Assembly: GCF_943734655.1 (NCBI RefSeq)
Contig: NC_071354.1
Span: forward strand, 79,111,822 to 79,175,821
DNA from: Sabethes cyaneus
Taxonomy: Eukaryota > Arthropoda > Insecta > Diptera > Culicidae
DNA length: 64,000 bases
Direction: 5' to 3'
The notes below the pieces were generated by a model, which was not told where the DNA came from, ran no database searches, and was given only the letters and a program-made list of their open reading frames with translations. Both the position numbers and the translations under genes were made by a program. Within the stretch, counting starts at the first letter, position 1. The number at the start of each line of letters is the position of its first letter. This document shows positions 48,357 through 59,240 of the stretch, in pieces.

Positions 48357-49406
48357 TACTCTACTCTACTCTACTCTACTCTACTCTACTCTACTCTACT
48401 CTACTCTACTCTACTCTACTCTACTCTACTCTACTCTACTCTACTCTACTCTACTCTACTCTACTCTACTCTACTCTACTCTACTCTACTCTACTCTACT
48501 CTACTCTACTCTACTCTACTCTACTCTACTCTACTCTACTCTACTCTACTCTACTCTACTCTACTCTACTCTACTCTACTCTACTCTACTCTACTCTACT
48601 CTACTCTACTCTACTCTACTCTACTCTACTCTACTCTACTCTACTCTACTCTACTCTACTCTACTCTACTCTACTCTACTCTACTCTACTCTACTCTACT
48701 CTACTCTACTCTACTCTACTCTACTCTACTCTACTCTACTCTACTCTACTCTACTCTACTCTACTCTACTCTACTCTACTCTACTCTACTCTACTCTACT
48801 CTACTCTACTCTACTCTACTCTACTCTACTCTACTCTACTCTACTCTACTCTACTCTACTCTACTCTACTCTACTCTACTCTACTCTACTCTACTCTACT
48901 CTACTCTACTCTACTCTACTCTACTCTACTCTACTCTACTCTACTCTACTCTACTCTACTCTACTCTACTCTACTCTACTCTACTCTACTCTACTCTACT
49001 CTACTCTACTCTACTCTACTCTACTCTACTCTACTCTACTCTACTCTACTCTACTCTACTCTACTCTACTCTACTCTACTCTACTCTACTCTACTCTACT
49101 CTACTCTACTCTACTCTACTCTACTCTACTCTACTCTACTCTACTCTACTCTACTCTACTCTACTCTACTCTACTCTACTCTACTCTACTCTACTCTACT
49201 CTACTCTACTCTACTCTACTCTACTCTACTCTACTCTACTCTACTCTACTCTACTCTACTCTACTCTACTCTACTCTACTCTACTCTACTCTACTCTACT
49301 CTACTCTACTCTACTCTACTCTACTCTACTCTACTCTACTCTACTCTACTCTACTCTACTCTACTCTACTCTACTCTACTCTACTCTACTCTACTCTACT
49401 CTACTC
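48357..49406. repeat. Perfect (TACTC)210 microsatellite
   Basis: 1,050 bp of an uninterrupted pentanucleotide, TACTC on the + strand (GAGTA on the other), with no visible variant unit. Because 5 is not a multiple of 3, one frame stays open as a Leu-Tyr-Ser-Thr-Leu repeat; it is not a gene. Exact homogeneity over 210 units implies recent expansion or an assembly effect. Confidence 0.95.
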
Positions 49407-49799
49407 GTTGCCTGCGTTATTATAGTATTAACTGGGCAAGAAAATAAAATAAACTCTTCAATCGTTGTGTGGCTCTTAAAAGGACCGATTACTAATGTAG
49501 CCTGCCGTAATATGGCCACCTTTTCAGTCCACTATTCGCTTCCCCAAATCTCTGAAGCAAGTGACTTAAGCGCCACCTCGTGAGAGGGTCACTTGCCACG
49601 TTCAGGCTTGCCGGGCCAGAATCTCCGCCTCAGGGCGGGTCAGTTAAATAAACTCAAAAGGCGGGAAAACAAAACAGCAGACGCAATCCGCCAAAGGTAC
49701 TCAGTCTACGAACGATAATGGCTCTAAAGCCTCAGAAGTTCCTTAAAAATCCCTGACTCAAAATCCGACTCGTGTTTTCTCATCACTGGTCCAAACTCT
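49407..49799 (-). other. Histone 3' flank remnant
   Basis: If the hAT insertion at 49808-51761 is removed, this stretch becomes the 3' flank of the H2A-H2B pseudogene on the minus strand. It contains a histone-type stem-loop candidate at 49471-49486. The remainder shows no gene. Confidence 0.4.
49471..49486 (-). terminator. Histone mRNA 3' stem-loop candidate
   Basis: On the minus strand GGTCCT-TTTA-AGAGCC followed by ACACA. The four-base TTTA loop, 6-bp stem beginning GG and the A/C-rich tail match the replication-dependent histone stem-loop pattern, with one C.A mismatch and one G.U pair. Context with the histone remnants supports it. Confidence 0.45.
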
Positions 49800-50607
49800 G
49801 TACGAACTAGGGCTGTCTAACCGGTAGTACCGGTAGTACCGAAACCGGTAATACCGGCCAATTTTTGGATACCGAAATACCGGTTTTGAAAAGGCAAAAA
49901 ACCGGTATTTCCGGTATTTTCCAATTTGCTTGTTTTTTCCAACTCCTTATTCGAATAAGAACTAAATTTGATAAACGATTATAAAACTTTTAGAAAAACA
50001 ACTTGGTGTTAATGCCGACGAGATTCTTCGACTACTAACAATGAAGAGAGTGAAATTGTGGGTCAAATAATAACAGCTCTTGGACACGTTTAAGGCACAG
50101 TAGAGTAACTTTGCTGTAAAAATGTTTCATTGTATGAGCCAGACGTCGCGTTTTAATTTATTTTTGAACAACAAATATTGAATATCAAAAGCCACCAAAT
50201 TATTCGACAATCTCAAATGACGAATTTAGGAACCAAGATCAGGGCCCAGAAACGTCACTTACAATAGTAAATTGTTATTCAACAATGAAGTCTTGAAGCT
50301 TCAGTTTCAACAGAAGCAGCGCCGCTTCGTTTCAAAACTGGCTTCAATCAGCGTCAATGAAACGATTTTCACTTCATCATGACAACCGGTTTTACAGTTT
50401 CATTTGTATTTCTCTATCAAATACTCATAAAAAAGTCAGTCTAGACTTTGAATGCAATTGAATTGATTTTGAGTAACATTTCCTACAATTTAACTTAACA
50501 TCGACAAATCGTGCCTGACTGTCAATCGTCGTGAAGCGATGGTAAGGGAAAGTTAGCTTCATTTATTTGTTTCGACGGTACCGAGTTTTGATCAGTTTTG
50601 AGCATTC

Positions 50608-50817
50608 TTGCCATCAAAGGATCTGCCAGGAAAGAATTTGGAATATTTTTCAAGTCTTTCGAGTGATACATTGATTAAAAAAGGAGATGAAATCTTCATC
50701 CCACTATTTTCGAATAGTGGGATTGATAACAGAGAAGAGAAAATATTTGTGAACGATGATGAAAAGGATGACGTTATGCAGGAGTTCCGGATTGGGGATG
50801 GAGAAAAAATTGTTTAG
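50608..50817 (+). CDS. Conserved hAT-internal reading frame, copy 2
   Basis: A 69-codon frame. Residues from KGDEIFIPLFSNSGIDNREE to GDGEKIV match the frame at 41879-42112 of the other copy. The stop arrives three codons earlier than in copy 1. The acidic run NDDEKDD is shared. Function unknown; presumed end of the transposase. Confidence 0.45.
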   Translation: MPSKDLPGKNLEYFSSLSSDTLIKKGDEIFIPLFSNSGIDNREEKIFVNDDEKDDVMQEFRIGDGEKIV

Positions 50818-51025
50818 AGGCTGTAGGAGACCGGGGCATTCATTATGCTGGAAGCTACAATTGTATAAGATATTTTGTAAATAATTAAAGTCGGGTTTCC
50901 TTACTATAAATTTGAAGAAATGAAAGGAAACTTCCTGATGTGCTTAGAGCCATTCGCCAGACAACGATGAAACCGAAAGTTTTTTCCATTGTTGGAAGTG
51001 TTGGCAATAAAATTCGGTCTAGTTA

Positions 51026-51533
51026 GGCTGTGAACCATTTCGCGAAATTTTTAACTTTTTAGTTAGAATTTGACAGTTCGATGGTTATTTCTCCTCGAGT
51101 GGTTAAAATTAGTTCAGAATGCGAACCATTTCATATTTGACGGATTGATAGTTTTTTTGCTCAATGAGAGCCTATAAGGTGAGGATGAAAATATTGTTTA
51201 TTCTGTCCGAGTTAAAATAGGATGAATTTTTTATGTTCATTTGCTTTTATTTGATAGATAAAAATCATCTCATTTCAACCCGGGTTGTTTGAACAAATTT
51301 ATTATGCGATAAGCATCCATACCAATGTAAAAAATTACAACGAAAAATCAGTGAAACACGTCGAAGCTCTCTTCTTCACCTGTGCATATCTCATTGGCTC
51401 TGAAGCGAACCATCGAACTGTCAAAACCTTGGTCAAAACTAACCATGCTCCTGAGCAGGGTTATTTTCGAACAACCATCGAACTGCCAAATTTTAACCAA
51501 AAAGTTAATAATTTCCCGAAATGGTTCACAGCC
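51026..51533. mobile_element. 508-bp MITE nested in hAT copy 2
   Basis: Inverted arms of about 65 bp (ggctgtgaaccatttcg...aaatttttaactttttagtt pairing with the right end). TTA is duplicated at 51023-51025 and 51534-51536. Copy 1 lacks the insert at the matching place (41680-41690), so the empty site is known. A 3-bp TWA duplication suggests PIF/Harbinger-type mobilisation. Confidence 0.85.
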
Positions 51534-51769
51534 TTAGGGAATTAAATCGTTAAGGGTATAGTATCTGCTTAAATTCTAATTTGCTAAGCAACAATACTGA
51601 AGCTAAAGTTTCAAAATAAAAAGATTTATTGAAAAACATCGACATTTCTATTGAATTCGAATAATCTGCTAATACCGGTATTTTACCGGTATTACCGGTA
51701 TTTTCTACGCCAATACCGAAATACCAGTTTTCACCAAAAGCGCCCAATACCGACAGCCCTAGTACGAAC

Positions 51770-52185
51770 AGATCACTGACCAGCTTCGAAAGTCCGAGTG
51801 CGGGGACTGTTTTCCCAGGCAGTCCAACCTGGAGTACTACGGACGGACAACGGACCAGCCGGAAAGCCTCAGCAGCTATGCGATCAACGAAGCCGTTCGT
51901 GTATGGTCCTGACTCACGATGAAATACCACTCCAAGTGGTCAGCTGCAAGTGACCTGGGATGCTTCTGGTCGTTTCGTTGTCGCGTGCAGCATATTTCCT
52001 GCCAATTCCAGAACTTCAGTAGCCAGATATTTCATCACGGCAGCGAAATTAGTGCTCCAGCTCCAACACACGCTCAGCATACTTTCCTTTCCTTAGCAGC
52101 CGATGAACACGACCGACCGGATACTGCAAACGTGCACGAGTCGAACGTGACTTTCGTTTCCCCTGGCAAACGAAGTTGGCAGTAG
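51770..52185 (-). pseudogene. Histone H2A-H2B fusion pseudogene
   Basis: Minus strand. From 52185 the H2A N-terminal tail and start of the fold are clear: KRKSRSTRARLQYPVGR, then HRLLRKGKYAERV, a frameshift, AAVMKYLATEVLELAG, and HLQL at about 51940. Immediately after, the sequence switches to H2B: SGISS, then NGFVDRIAAEAFRL (H2B C-terminal helix region with a 9-nt loss), LPGK, and a degraded end. The later part of H2B is lost or cut by the hAT insertion whose TSD starts at 51762. Both genes encode core nucleosome histones. Here neither could work because of frameshifts and a stop after GISS. In insects H2A and H2B are neighbours, usually transcribed divergently, so a head-to-tail fusion implies deletion or inversion in an old repeat unit. 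Confidence 0.75.
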
Positions 52186-52723
52186 CCTATCTGGCATTTG
52201 AATAATGCTGTTCACCGGCTTACCTCGTGTTATGTACCAGAGCAAGCGACAAGAATCAGCCACACCTATTTTTCGTGGTCCTTCATTCTATCATGTACGT
52301 AAAATAAAATAGAGTATTTCAATTTCAGTCTGAACAAAAGAGCATTACTGTAGCATTGATTGGTGATGGACAAATTTGTGTTGCTAAAGAAAACCGAGTG
52401 AAAAGCCCAAGTTTCCTAGGTTTCATCAATTACCGAAAACCGTTCTTTGAAGAACGAACAAATTCTCATATGAAGATGCAAAAGATATTATTATAAATAT
52501 TTGTTGGCTGTTTTGGTACCTTCCGAGACGACCAACTTAACCAGCAGCAACAAGCGAACAGAAGCGCGAGAGATGATCGGTTAAAATTATTTGATAAGAA
52601 GCGAACAATTAGAATCAATCGAATTAAATAGAATTAAAATCAGTGAGCGAAAATTCCACAAATCTTCATGAACTTTATGTTTCGTCCTTAAAAAAAGGTT
52701 TTTCGACGTGATATGTTGGAAAT
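52186..52723. other. Spacer between histone remnants
   Basis: AT-rich. A weak hairpin (aacctttttttaagg on the minus strand, 52686-52700) lies about 25 bases after the stop of the next H2A copy and may be a decayed histone stem-loop. Confidence 0.35.
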
Positions 52724-53045
52724 TTATGCCTTCTTTTCCGTCTTCTTGGGCAGCAACAAAACAGCTTGGATGTTCGGAAAAACACTTCTCTGAGCAGTGG
52801 TGACACCGGACAGCAATTTGTTCAACTCTTTGTTGTTGCGGATGGCCAGCTGCAAGTGACGATAATTCTGATGGTTTCGTTGTCGCGTGCAGCATATTTC
52901 CTGCCAATTCCAGAACTTCAGCAGCCATATATTCCTTCACGGCAGCGAAACGAGTGCTACAGCTCCAACATACGCTCAGCATACTTTCCTTTCCTCAGCA
53001 GCTGATGAATACGACCGACCGGGAACTGTAGACGTGCACGACTGC
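52724..53045 (-). pseudogene. Histone H2A pseudogene
   Basis: Minus strand, ending at the stop complement at 52724-52726. The order of H2A is complete from the end of the N-terminal tail: SRARLQFPVGRIHQLLRKGK, YAER, a frameshift within the acidic-patch loop, AAVKEYMAAEVLELAG, ARDNETIRII, a second frameshift, HLQLAIRNNKELNKLLSGVT and the canonical end VFPNIQAVLLPKKTEKKA. Canonical (replication-type) H2A rather than H2A.V, judged from the C-terminus. At least two frameshifts kill it. It shares orientation and spacing with the H2A part of the neighbouring fusion, so the pair looks like degenerate tandem histone units. Confidence 0.85.
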
Positions 53046-54574
53046 GTCACCGACTCACCGCTCGTGTTGCCATCGGTGGTACATCTCAATAAGGGATTTT
53101 CAAGTCAATTAGCAATCAACGAGAAAGGGTAGGATTCCATTTAATTCTTTTGTAACTTTGTTATAGTAGAATTAAATGGAACTTTCCATCAACTTTCTCG
53201 GTGCATCCTGAATTGTACCAAGACTTGTTCGATAATAATTGGAAATTATTCCAACCAATCACAAAGCGACAATTTCTAGTACGACCGAGTTAGAGTTATT
53301 TTCAATTTTTCAATGATGCGCATTGAACTCTACTTTTACTCTACTTTTAATCTACTTTTAATCTACTTCTGTTTTACTTCTTCTTTACTTCGACACTTTT
53401 TTGACACATATGTCAAAAAACCCGAATTAATCCACCTAGCGGCGTGACCTAGCCTTTCACCTGCCACAATAATGAATATTTATCTTCTCAGGAACATCAA
53501 CAATTAACTTGACGATATTTTTACATATCCGTTCCGTATTCCTCGAAATCCTTATTTGCCAGTAAAATTCACAACGTATTGCGTAAAATATTTATATTTT
53601 CTTTTCTTGGGTGCGTAAATACTTGTAAGCGTCATTTATGTTACTTGATGAACACCTTATTTAGTTTTATAATCGGTCGCCCTTACTTTCGGGCTTCAGA
53701 GCCACATACGAAACTTGTTTTGAATTGACAATATGAAATATGTGTTCATAGCAGATTTTTTGATATTTTGATATTATTACCATGCGTTCAAAAGTTAGCA
53801 CCTTTGAAAAAAAAAACAAGAGTTCAGAAAAATTATTATTATACTTCGCTTTTGAAGAAAAAGGATATCGACAATAAAATGATTAATTTCAAAATTTTAC
53901 TATTAGTTTGCTTGGCTTCAATTTTGCAATATATCTGAATTAGAAAAAATAACTGAATAGAGCATTAGATATGAAAAAGAGAAATTAAACTTTTTCTTAG
54001 CTGGCGCTCCTTCAGATAATTATTTTTGCATGAAAATCAAAACTTAAGCTTCCTTTGAATGTACTTTCATGAAAAGATAGTCTTGATTAGCTTGATCGCA
54101 TCGTTTTTACAATGTTAGAGGGTTAGGAAAACAAGATGAGGTCGAAAAATAGTGCAAAAGCTGCGCCATAAACATGCTTGAGAAAGGGAAATATGATCGA
54201 TATGATGTCCAGTGCTTGTCATTTTTGATTTATTTATTAAAACATGGTACATGACATAAGACATCTGTCCTTTAAAATGTCACAAACGAAAACAAATATT
54301 ACAAAATTACTATCGTGCAACGTTTACTTCCTATTTTTCATATAACATTTCTAAGCTCTAGTATCTACTGATTGAAAAGAGCATCTAAAGTTGCGTAAAA
54401 TTTGTTTGAAATTTGTATAAATTTATTTGGAAAAATCAACTCACTAGTATTTTTAATCCTATATACCACTATACCTACATGCTTAAATTAACTTCTTTTC
54501 TTCACTTTTTGCTTTTCTTGTACAATTGTGAATAACAGCAAGTGAAGAAAATGACAATTGAAATCTGAAATCAA
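53046..54574. other. No gene seen
   Basis: AT-rich. Short direct ctctactttt/atctactttt words at 53330-53400 echo the pentanucleotide motif. An imperfect inverted repeat (attccatttaattc / gaattaaatggaa) lies at 53130-53180. Confidence 0.4.
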
Positions 54575-54750
54575 AGAAAAGAAAAAAACTTTTCGATTGA
54601 ATCCCACTATTTAATATTTATTTGCAACAGATGTGAAGTTCGCCTACGACGTGCAGGCTTCATCAATGTCTTGTTTCAATGCGTATCTGTTGCGAACAAA
54701 TATTAAATAGTGGAATTTAGTCGATAAAAGTTTTTTCGTTTTTTTTAGTT
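54575..54750. repeat. Inverted repeat with hammerhead-like core
   Basis: Arms of about 45 bp (cactatttaatatttatttgcaacagat and its complement at 54690-54717) enclose 50 bp. On the minus strand the centre reads TTGATGA, stem GCCTGC/GTAGGC around ACGTC, then GAAC. This resembles a hammerhead ribozyme core (CTGATGA, stem II, GAAA) with one change in each conserved box. Similar motifs occur in Penelope-like retroelement ends. Probably a decayed retroelement terminus. Confidence 0.45.
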
Positions 54751-54855
54751 TCAGAGTTCGTATTCCACGAAGAGGCTTCAAAAACTTCAGACAATTGACA
54801 TGTTTCTCACTTTTCTTGAATTTCGATGCAAATTTAAAAAATGCAAATTGTCATC

Positions 54856-54975
54856 ACATACACACACATACATACATACTTACATACATTCATACATACA
54901 TTCATACATACATACATACATACATGCATACATACCTACATACATACATACATACACACATACATCACACACATT
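54856..54975. repeat. (CATA)n microsatellite
   Basis: About 115 bp of catacata with a few substitutions (cacaca, ttcata). Confidence 0.9.
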
Positions 54976-55504
54976 GAATACGATCAACATTTGATTGATA
55001 TGTTTTGATTTCACACGTTTTAACGGTTTAATATACGTTGCTTGAGTGTTAAAGTTTGAATAACTTTTGAATGAACCGTCCGATTTTAAATAACTCGGTT
55101 TCGTTTGATAGATCTCAGCAGCAGTTTTCAAATAATAATAAAATGTGTGATGTTTTTCATTGAATTAATGCTTATATGTTACAAAAAAATGTTTTAAATA
55201 CTATTTTTTTCACATTTCTTTATGTAACTTTCAAACTACAAGTCCAATCGTCATGAAATTTGGAAGTTAAGGGTTTGCAAGGCTCCTCCTTCATATGCAA
55301 TCAATTTTGTTCAAATCGGTTAAGGAACCTATGAGATAATGAAGTCCCATATTTTTCGTATTTTTATACATAACTTTTTAACTAAAAGTCCGATCAGAAT
55401 GAAATTCAATAGCGACCTATGGGACACCTAGACCTTTCATTTGACACTAAGAATATTAAAATCGGTCCAGCCATCTCCGAGAAAAGTGAGTGAGATTGAA
55501 AGCG

Positions 55505-55640
<136 letters not shown>

Positions 55641-55849
55641 AAATGCTCAGTTTTCGAAACTGAGTCGAATGGTATATGACATTCGGCCCGCAGGACCTTC
55701 TTTCCATTTCCGGTTTTCCAAGTGATTTCTATACCTTTATACTATATATTTATATAGTAGAAAGGCAAAACGTTCACTTTTAACGTGAGTATGAATGTTG
55801 CACCAAAACTTCTAAATGCGTCGATGGTTCTTCATTAAATTAGACATAC

Positions 55850-56123
55850 ATCTAAAGTAACATTGACGGTTTTATTACGCTCTTTTGGTGATTTTTATGA
55901 CCAAAATATTATTATAGGAGTCATGAATATTATTATAGGAGTGCAATAAAACCCAAATTGTTACTTGGGATTGTCGATTGGGATGGTACATATCAAAGAT
56001 GCGTTTCTCTTGCATTTGAACCGTTAAGACGAAAAGGGGAGGGGGTTTGAAATGACGGGATGACGGGATAACCTGCATGTGTCGTCTGTGTTTGGAATAT
56101 TGAGAAATCGTGTAGACATTGTT
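55850..56123. other. Repeat fragment, no gene
   Basis: tattattataggagt is duplicated in tandem at 55909-55942. The block ending gcaataaaacccaaattgttacttggga matches the repeat family at 7035-7060. Confidence 0.5.
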
Positions 56124-57306
56124 AGGATTGGGCAAAATTCCCAAAAGTATCGATAATTGAATATCGCTTTATCGATGCCGTCGATATATCGTTCGTAAAG
56201 CATCGATATTAGATTTATCGATACTATTTAAGGCGGCATTCTGGGATTAGGAAATGCTACACAAAAAAGGGACTCATTAAAATTAATCAATAAAAACATG
56301 TTGAGCAAAGAGAGTGCCCTCAAAACACGTACGCAACACATCACTCGCTCCAGTGCAGCTGTATTTCAGACGCGTCGCTCTGTACGGAAAACCGCACCCG
56401 TGCACCACCTGCCACAGCTGTTCGCGCCCGACTGAATCGTATGCTGCCCCGGAATCCACAACAATATGATGGGTTGTACTCCCGATACATTTTGATGACC
56501 TGCTAAAGAGTAAAAATCTGATCCGTAGTAGCACGAGCCTCCTGGTACTACCGTACGAACTCTCCTGCCGCCGGGGATAGACGACGGAATAAAATCTGGG
56601 AGAGCACCCTGTTGGTGGCTTTGACCAGCGTTACGCTGCGGTAATTACAGCATTCTATCCGATCACCCTTTCTGTAGATGGGACAAACCACACCCTCAAT
56701 CCACTAGTCCGGCAGCCCTCTCCCAAACCCCTGAAACTATTCAGTGATATGTCGTCGCTGGCGGTTCTTGGTCATTCCTGCAGTGTTCCGCCGGGAGTTG
56801 CTCCTTTCCGATTCTAGCTCTTCTCGATCTCTGCCCCACTTCTGCCACTTTCAGCGCTATTATGACGCATAAAAAGCTGAAAAGTCTTTGTTAATGCCAT
56901 CAACGCCCAACTTTTCTTTCTGTGCTCTCTGGTCAGTTCTGAATTGCTGAAAATCGAATATCGTATGCACTTACTGTTCAATAAGCGTTAAACATGTAAG
57001 TGACATTGTTCAAAGTTTTGCATAAGAGTCAATTCCATTAAAGCAAATTTGAGAATTAAGCTTAGTAGCTACATGAAAAGAAAACAGCACGAGAAAAAAA
57101 TCCCCAAAATATTACTTTCTTGAGCATTTCCTGGCCTAGTTTTAGCCTATATTTTTTCAGCTGCATATCCCGCTTTATCGAAACAGTATCGGGATAAACT
57201 TATCGATTTAGCATATTATCGACGTCGTAAGTATCGATTAAATATATCGAAATATCGGCCTTCGAGTATCGATATCGCGGGTATCGATACGGTATCGCCC
57301 AATACT
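56124..57306. mobile_element. hAT-like element with TATCGAT-rich ends
   Basis: Ends aggattgggc / gcccaatact (9 of 10 inverted) with flanking octamers acattgtt (56116-56123) and acattgta (57307-57314). Subterminal regions are crowded with tatcgat words (56145-56225 and 57175-57295), possible binding sites. No hAT coding; the interior holds a nested RTE fragment. Confidence 0.75.
56290..56900 (-). pseudogene. RTE-like RT fragment nested in hAT-like element
   Basis: Minus-strand RT remnant: GVVCPIYRKGDRIECCNYRS, then TLVKATNRVLSQILFRRLSP, a frameshifted core, and AYDSVGREQLWQVVHGCGFP with the first catalytic Asp region. This region overlaps the parts kept at 205-475 and 35460-36300. Frameshifts and a stop are present. 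Boundaries are approximate. Confidence 0.75.
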
Positions 57307-57314
57307 ACATTGTA

Positions 57315-59240
57315 TAGACATTTCACATCTTCTCATTTATCATTATATTTCACTATTTAGTGATCGAAATACGAGATTGTTTCATGCGAATCAATTCCTA
57401 AAATCTTGAAAATAATCGATCAAGAGATAAACGATTAATAAGCCTTCAAAACCTTACCTTCGAGAGTGCGCACCAAAAAAACACTTTGACAAAGCATGTC
57501 TGTTCATTTTCAGCGGATTATAGAGCCCCTATTGGGGTAGCAAAAGTAAACATCTGTCATAAATTAGAAACGATGCGATTTTTTGGCAAGCGCCGGCTCC
57601 GTGCTTGTACGGCCGTACCCGTACATGTCGATTGAACAAGAGCCACGACGATAGTATCCGGTACACACAATGGCAACTAAGTTTTTCATTGCCAGCTTCC
57701 AGCAGCAGCAGCACAGGGTATCCTGACCGATGCTGATGAACAAATGCTTTTCAACGCCGAATTCACGACGGTCGGTGCTGCGCTGGTGATGCTGGTGGTG
57801 GTGTGCATTTTTCATAATCCCTGAACAGCATTTTCTGTGACTTTTCTCTGGGAACTTATTTACACTTTACGCTCACTCCTTCCTTTGATTTTTCGAGAAG
57901 CCCATCATGCTGTGAAAGTTCAGCTAGCCTCCAGCTGTGGATGGATTAGTGTGATCAATTCGATGGGGTTGATACATAAAATTTATCACTGCCATAAAGT
58001 ACCAGTTGTTCGTTGTGATGGGAAACAACACAGCAAGATTCGTCGTTAGAGGTTTGTGGAGCAATTAACCTTAGTTGTTCAACATTCTTAGGCATCTAAA
58101 ATTAATAGTTTTGAACTAGCGTGTATAAGGCTAAAGTTAGATTGGCCATTTTACGAACACTGGTTGAAAATTTCACGAGAACTTGTATGTACGTTGAGCG
58201 ATTAAAAGAATTATGGCATTGAGAGGTCACTAGATTTAGTATGACAATGACTACTATATCATAACGATAATAACGCCACAAATTTTCGCTATCAAATTCA
58301 ACAGCGCAATTCACATTTCACTGGAAGGAACGCCGTAAGGCTAGGCAGAAAATTCAGGCACAAACTGCCCCAAATGTTCTGCTCAGTTTTTGTATTTGCA
58401 TATAAATATATTTCCGGATCCATCCAGTGAATGGCTTCTCGTGCTGCCCATGTTTGTCGAATCTATTTGCATTTCGTTTGTTATTTTTACTGCCCTGACA
58501 CGAAACGACCGTAACGGGCGAAATAGCGAGCCACTGACTACGCTGGCTGTGAGAATCCGATCCGAGCGCCACACGCTTTGGTCATTAAGGTGGTTCAATA
58601 CGGTTCAACATTGTCAGTATCATAAACCATATCAGTACATGTTGACTATAATAACATATTTAAATGATTGGAGTAACATGTCCTATGATTTACTTGCTTG
58701 TGAATTCTTCAGCCTAAGGCAAACATTCTAGTTGCGCTACTGCTTTGAATCATGTCATAAAATAATAAATTAAATTTCATTTCGATATAATATTTCAATA
58801 TTTGAATGGATTTCTCGTCGAACCAGTATCACTAACCATACATATACAGCAAGCCATCAATTGTTCGAAGGCATTTTATCATATTGAAATTGGCCAAAAA
58901 TCTGAAAATAGAGAATATCGAAATGCGTATCTGTCGGAATAATAAAACAAATAGTTATAACTCAAAGCAGAAAAACATCAACATTCTGTATACTGAAGTT
59001 GGATTTATTATACATTTCAATTTGATGCATATTTTTATTGCTTTTTTCCTAGAATTTGAGTCTTATTCAAACATTATTTATTAACGCTCTTTAGCAACGG
59101 ATATATTTGATCACAAGCAGCTTTAACCCAAATGAGTTCAGAATTAACTCGTAAAAACAGTTCAATTTTCAACTTTGAGATGCTTTTGCTTCAGTGTTAA
59201 AAATTCAAATACTTAATGTAATCTATTCTGTCAAACTGTA
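57315..59240. other. No gene seen
   Basis: Includes a GC-richer part at 57530-57830 without a convincing frame. The left LTR of the neighbouring BEL element could lie in the right part but was not recognised. Confidence 0.4.

Larger units (their letters stand above)
49808..51761 (+). mobile_element. hAT element copy 2 with nested MITE
   Basis: Same family as 41456-43309 but in the opposite orientation. Perfect 10-bp ends tagggctgtc / gacagcccta and exact 8-bp TSD gtacgaac (49800-49807, 51762-51769). The conserved frame lies at 50608-50817 on the + strand. Removing the nested MITE at 51026-51533 leaves about 1.45 kb. The element sits inside the histone pseudogene region. Confidence 0.9.

Noticed and set aside
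48341..49447. 368-codon open frame of Leu-Tyr-Ser-Thr-Leu repeats
   Set aside because: It is the translation of the perfect TACTC microsatellite. A pentanucleotide without stop words keeps a frame open whatever its role.
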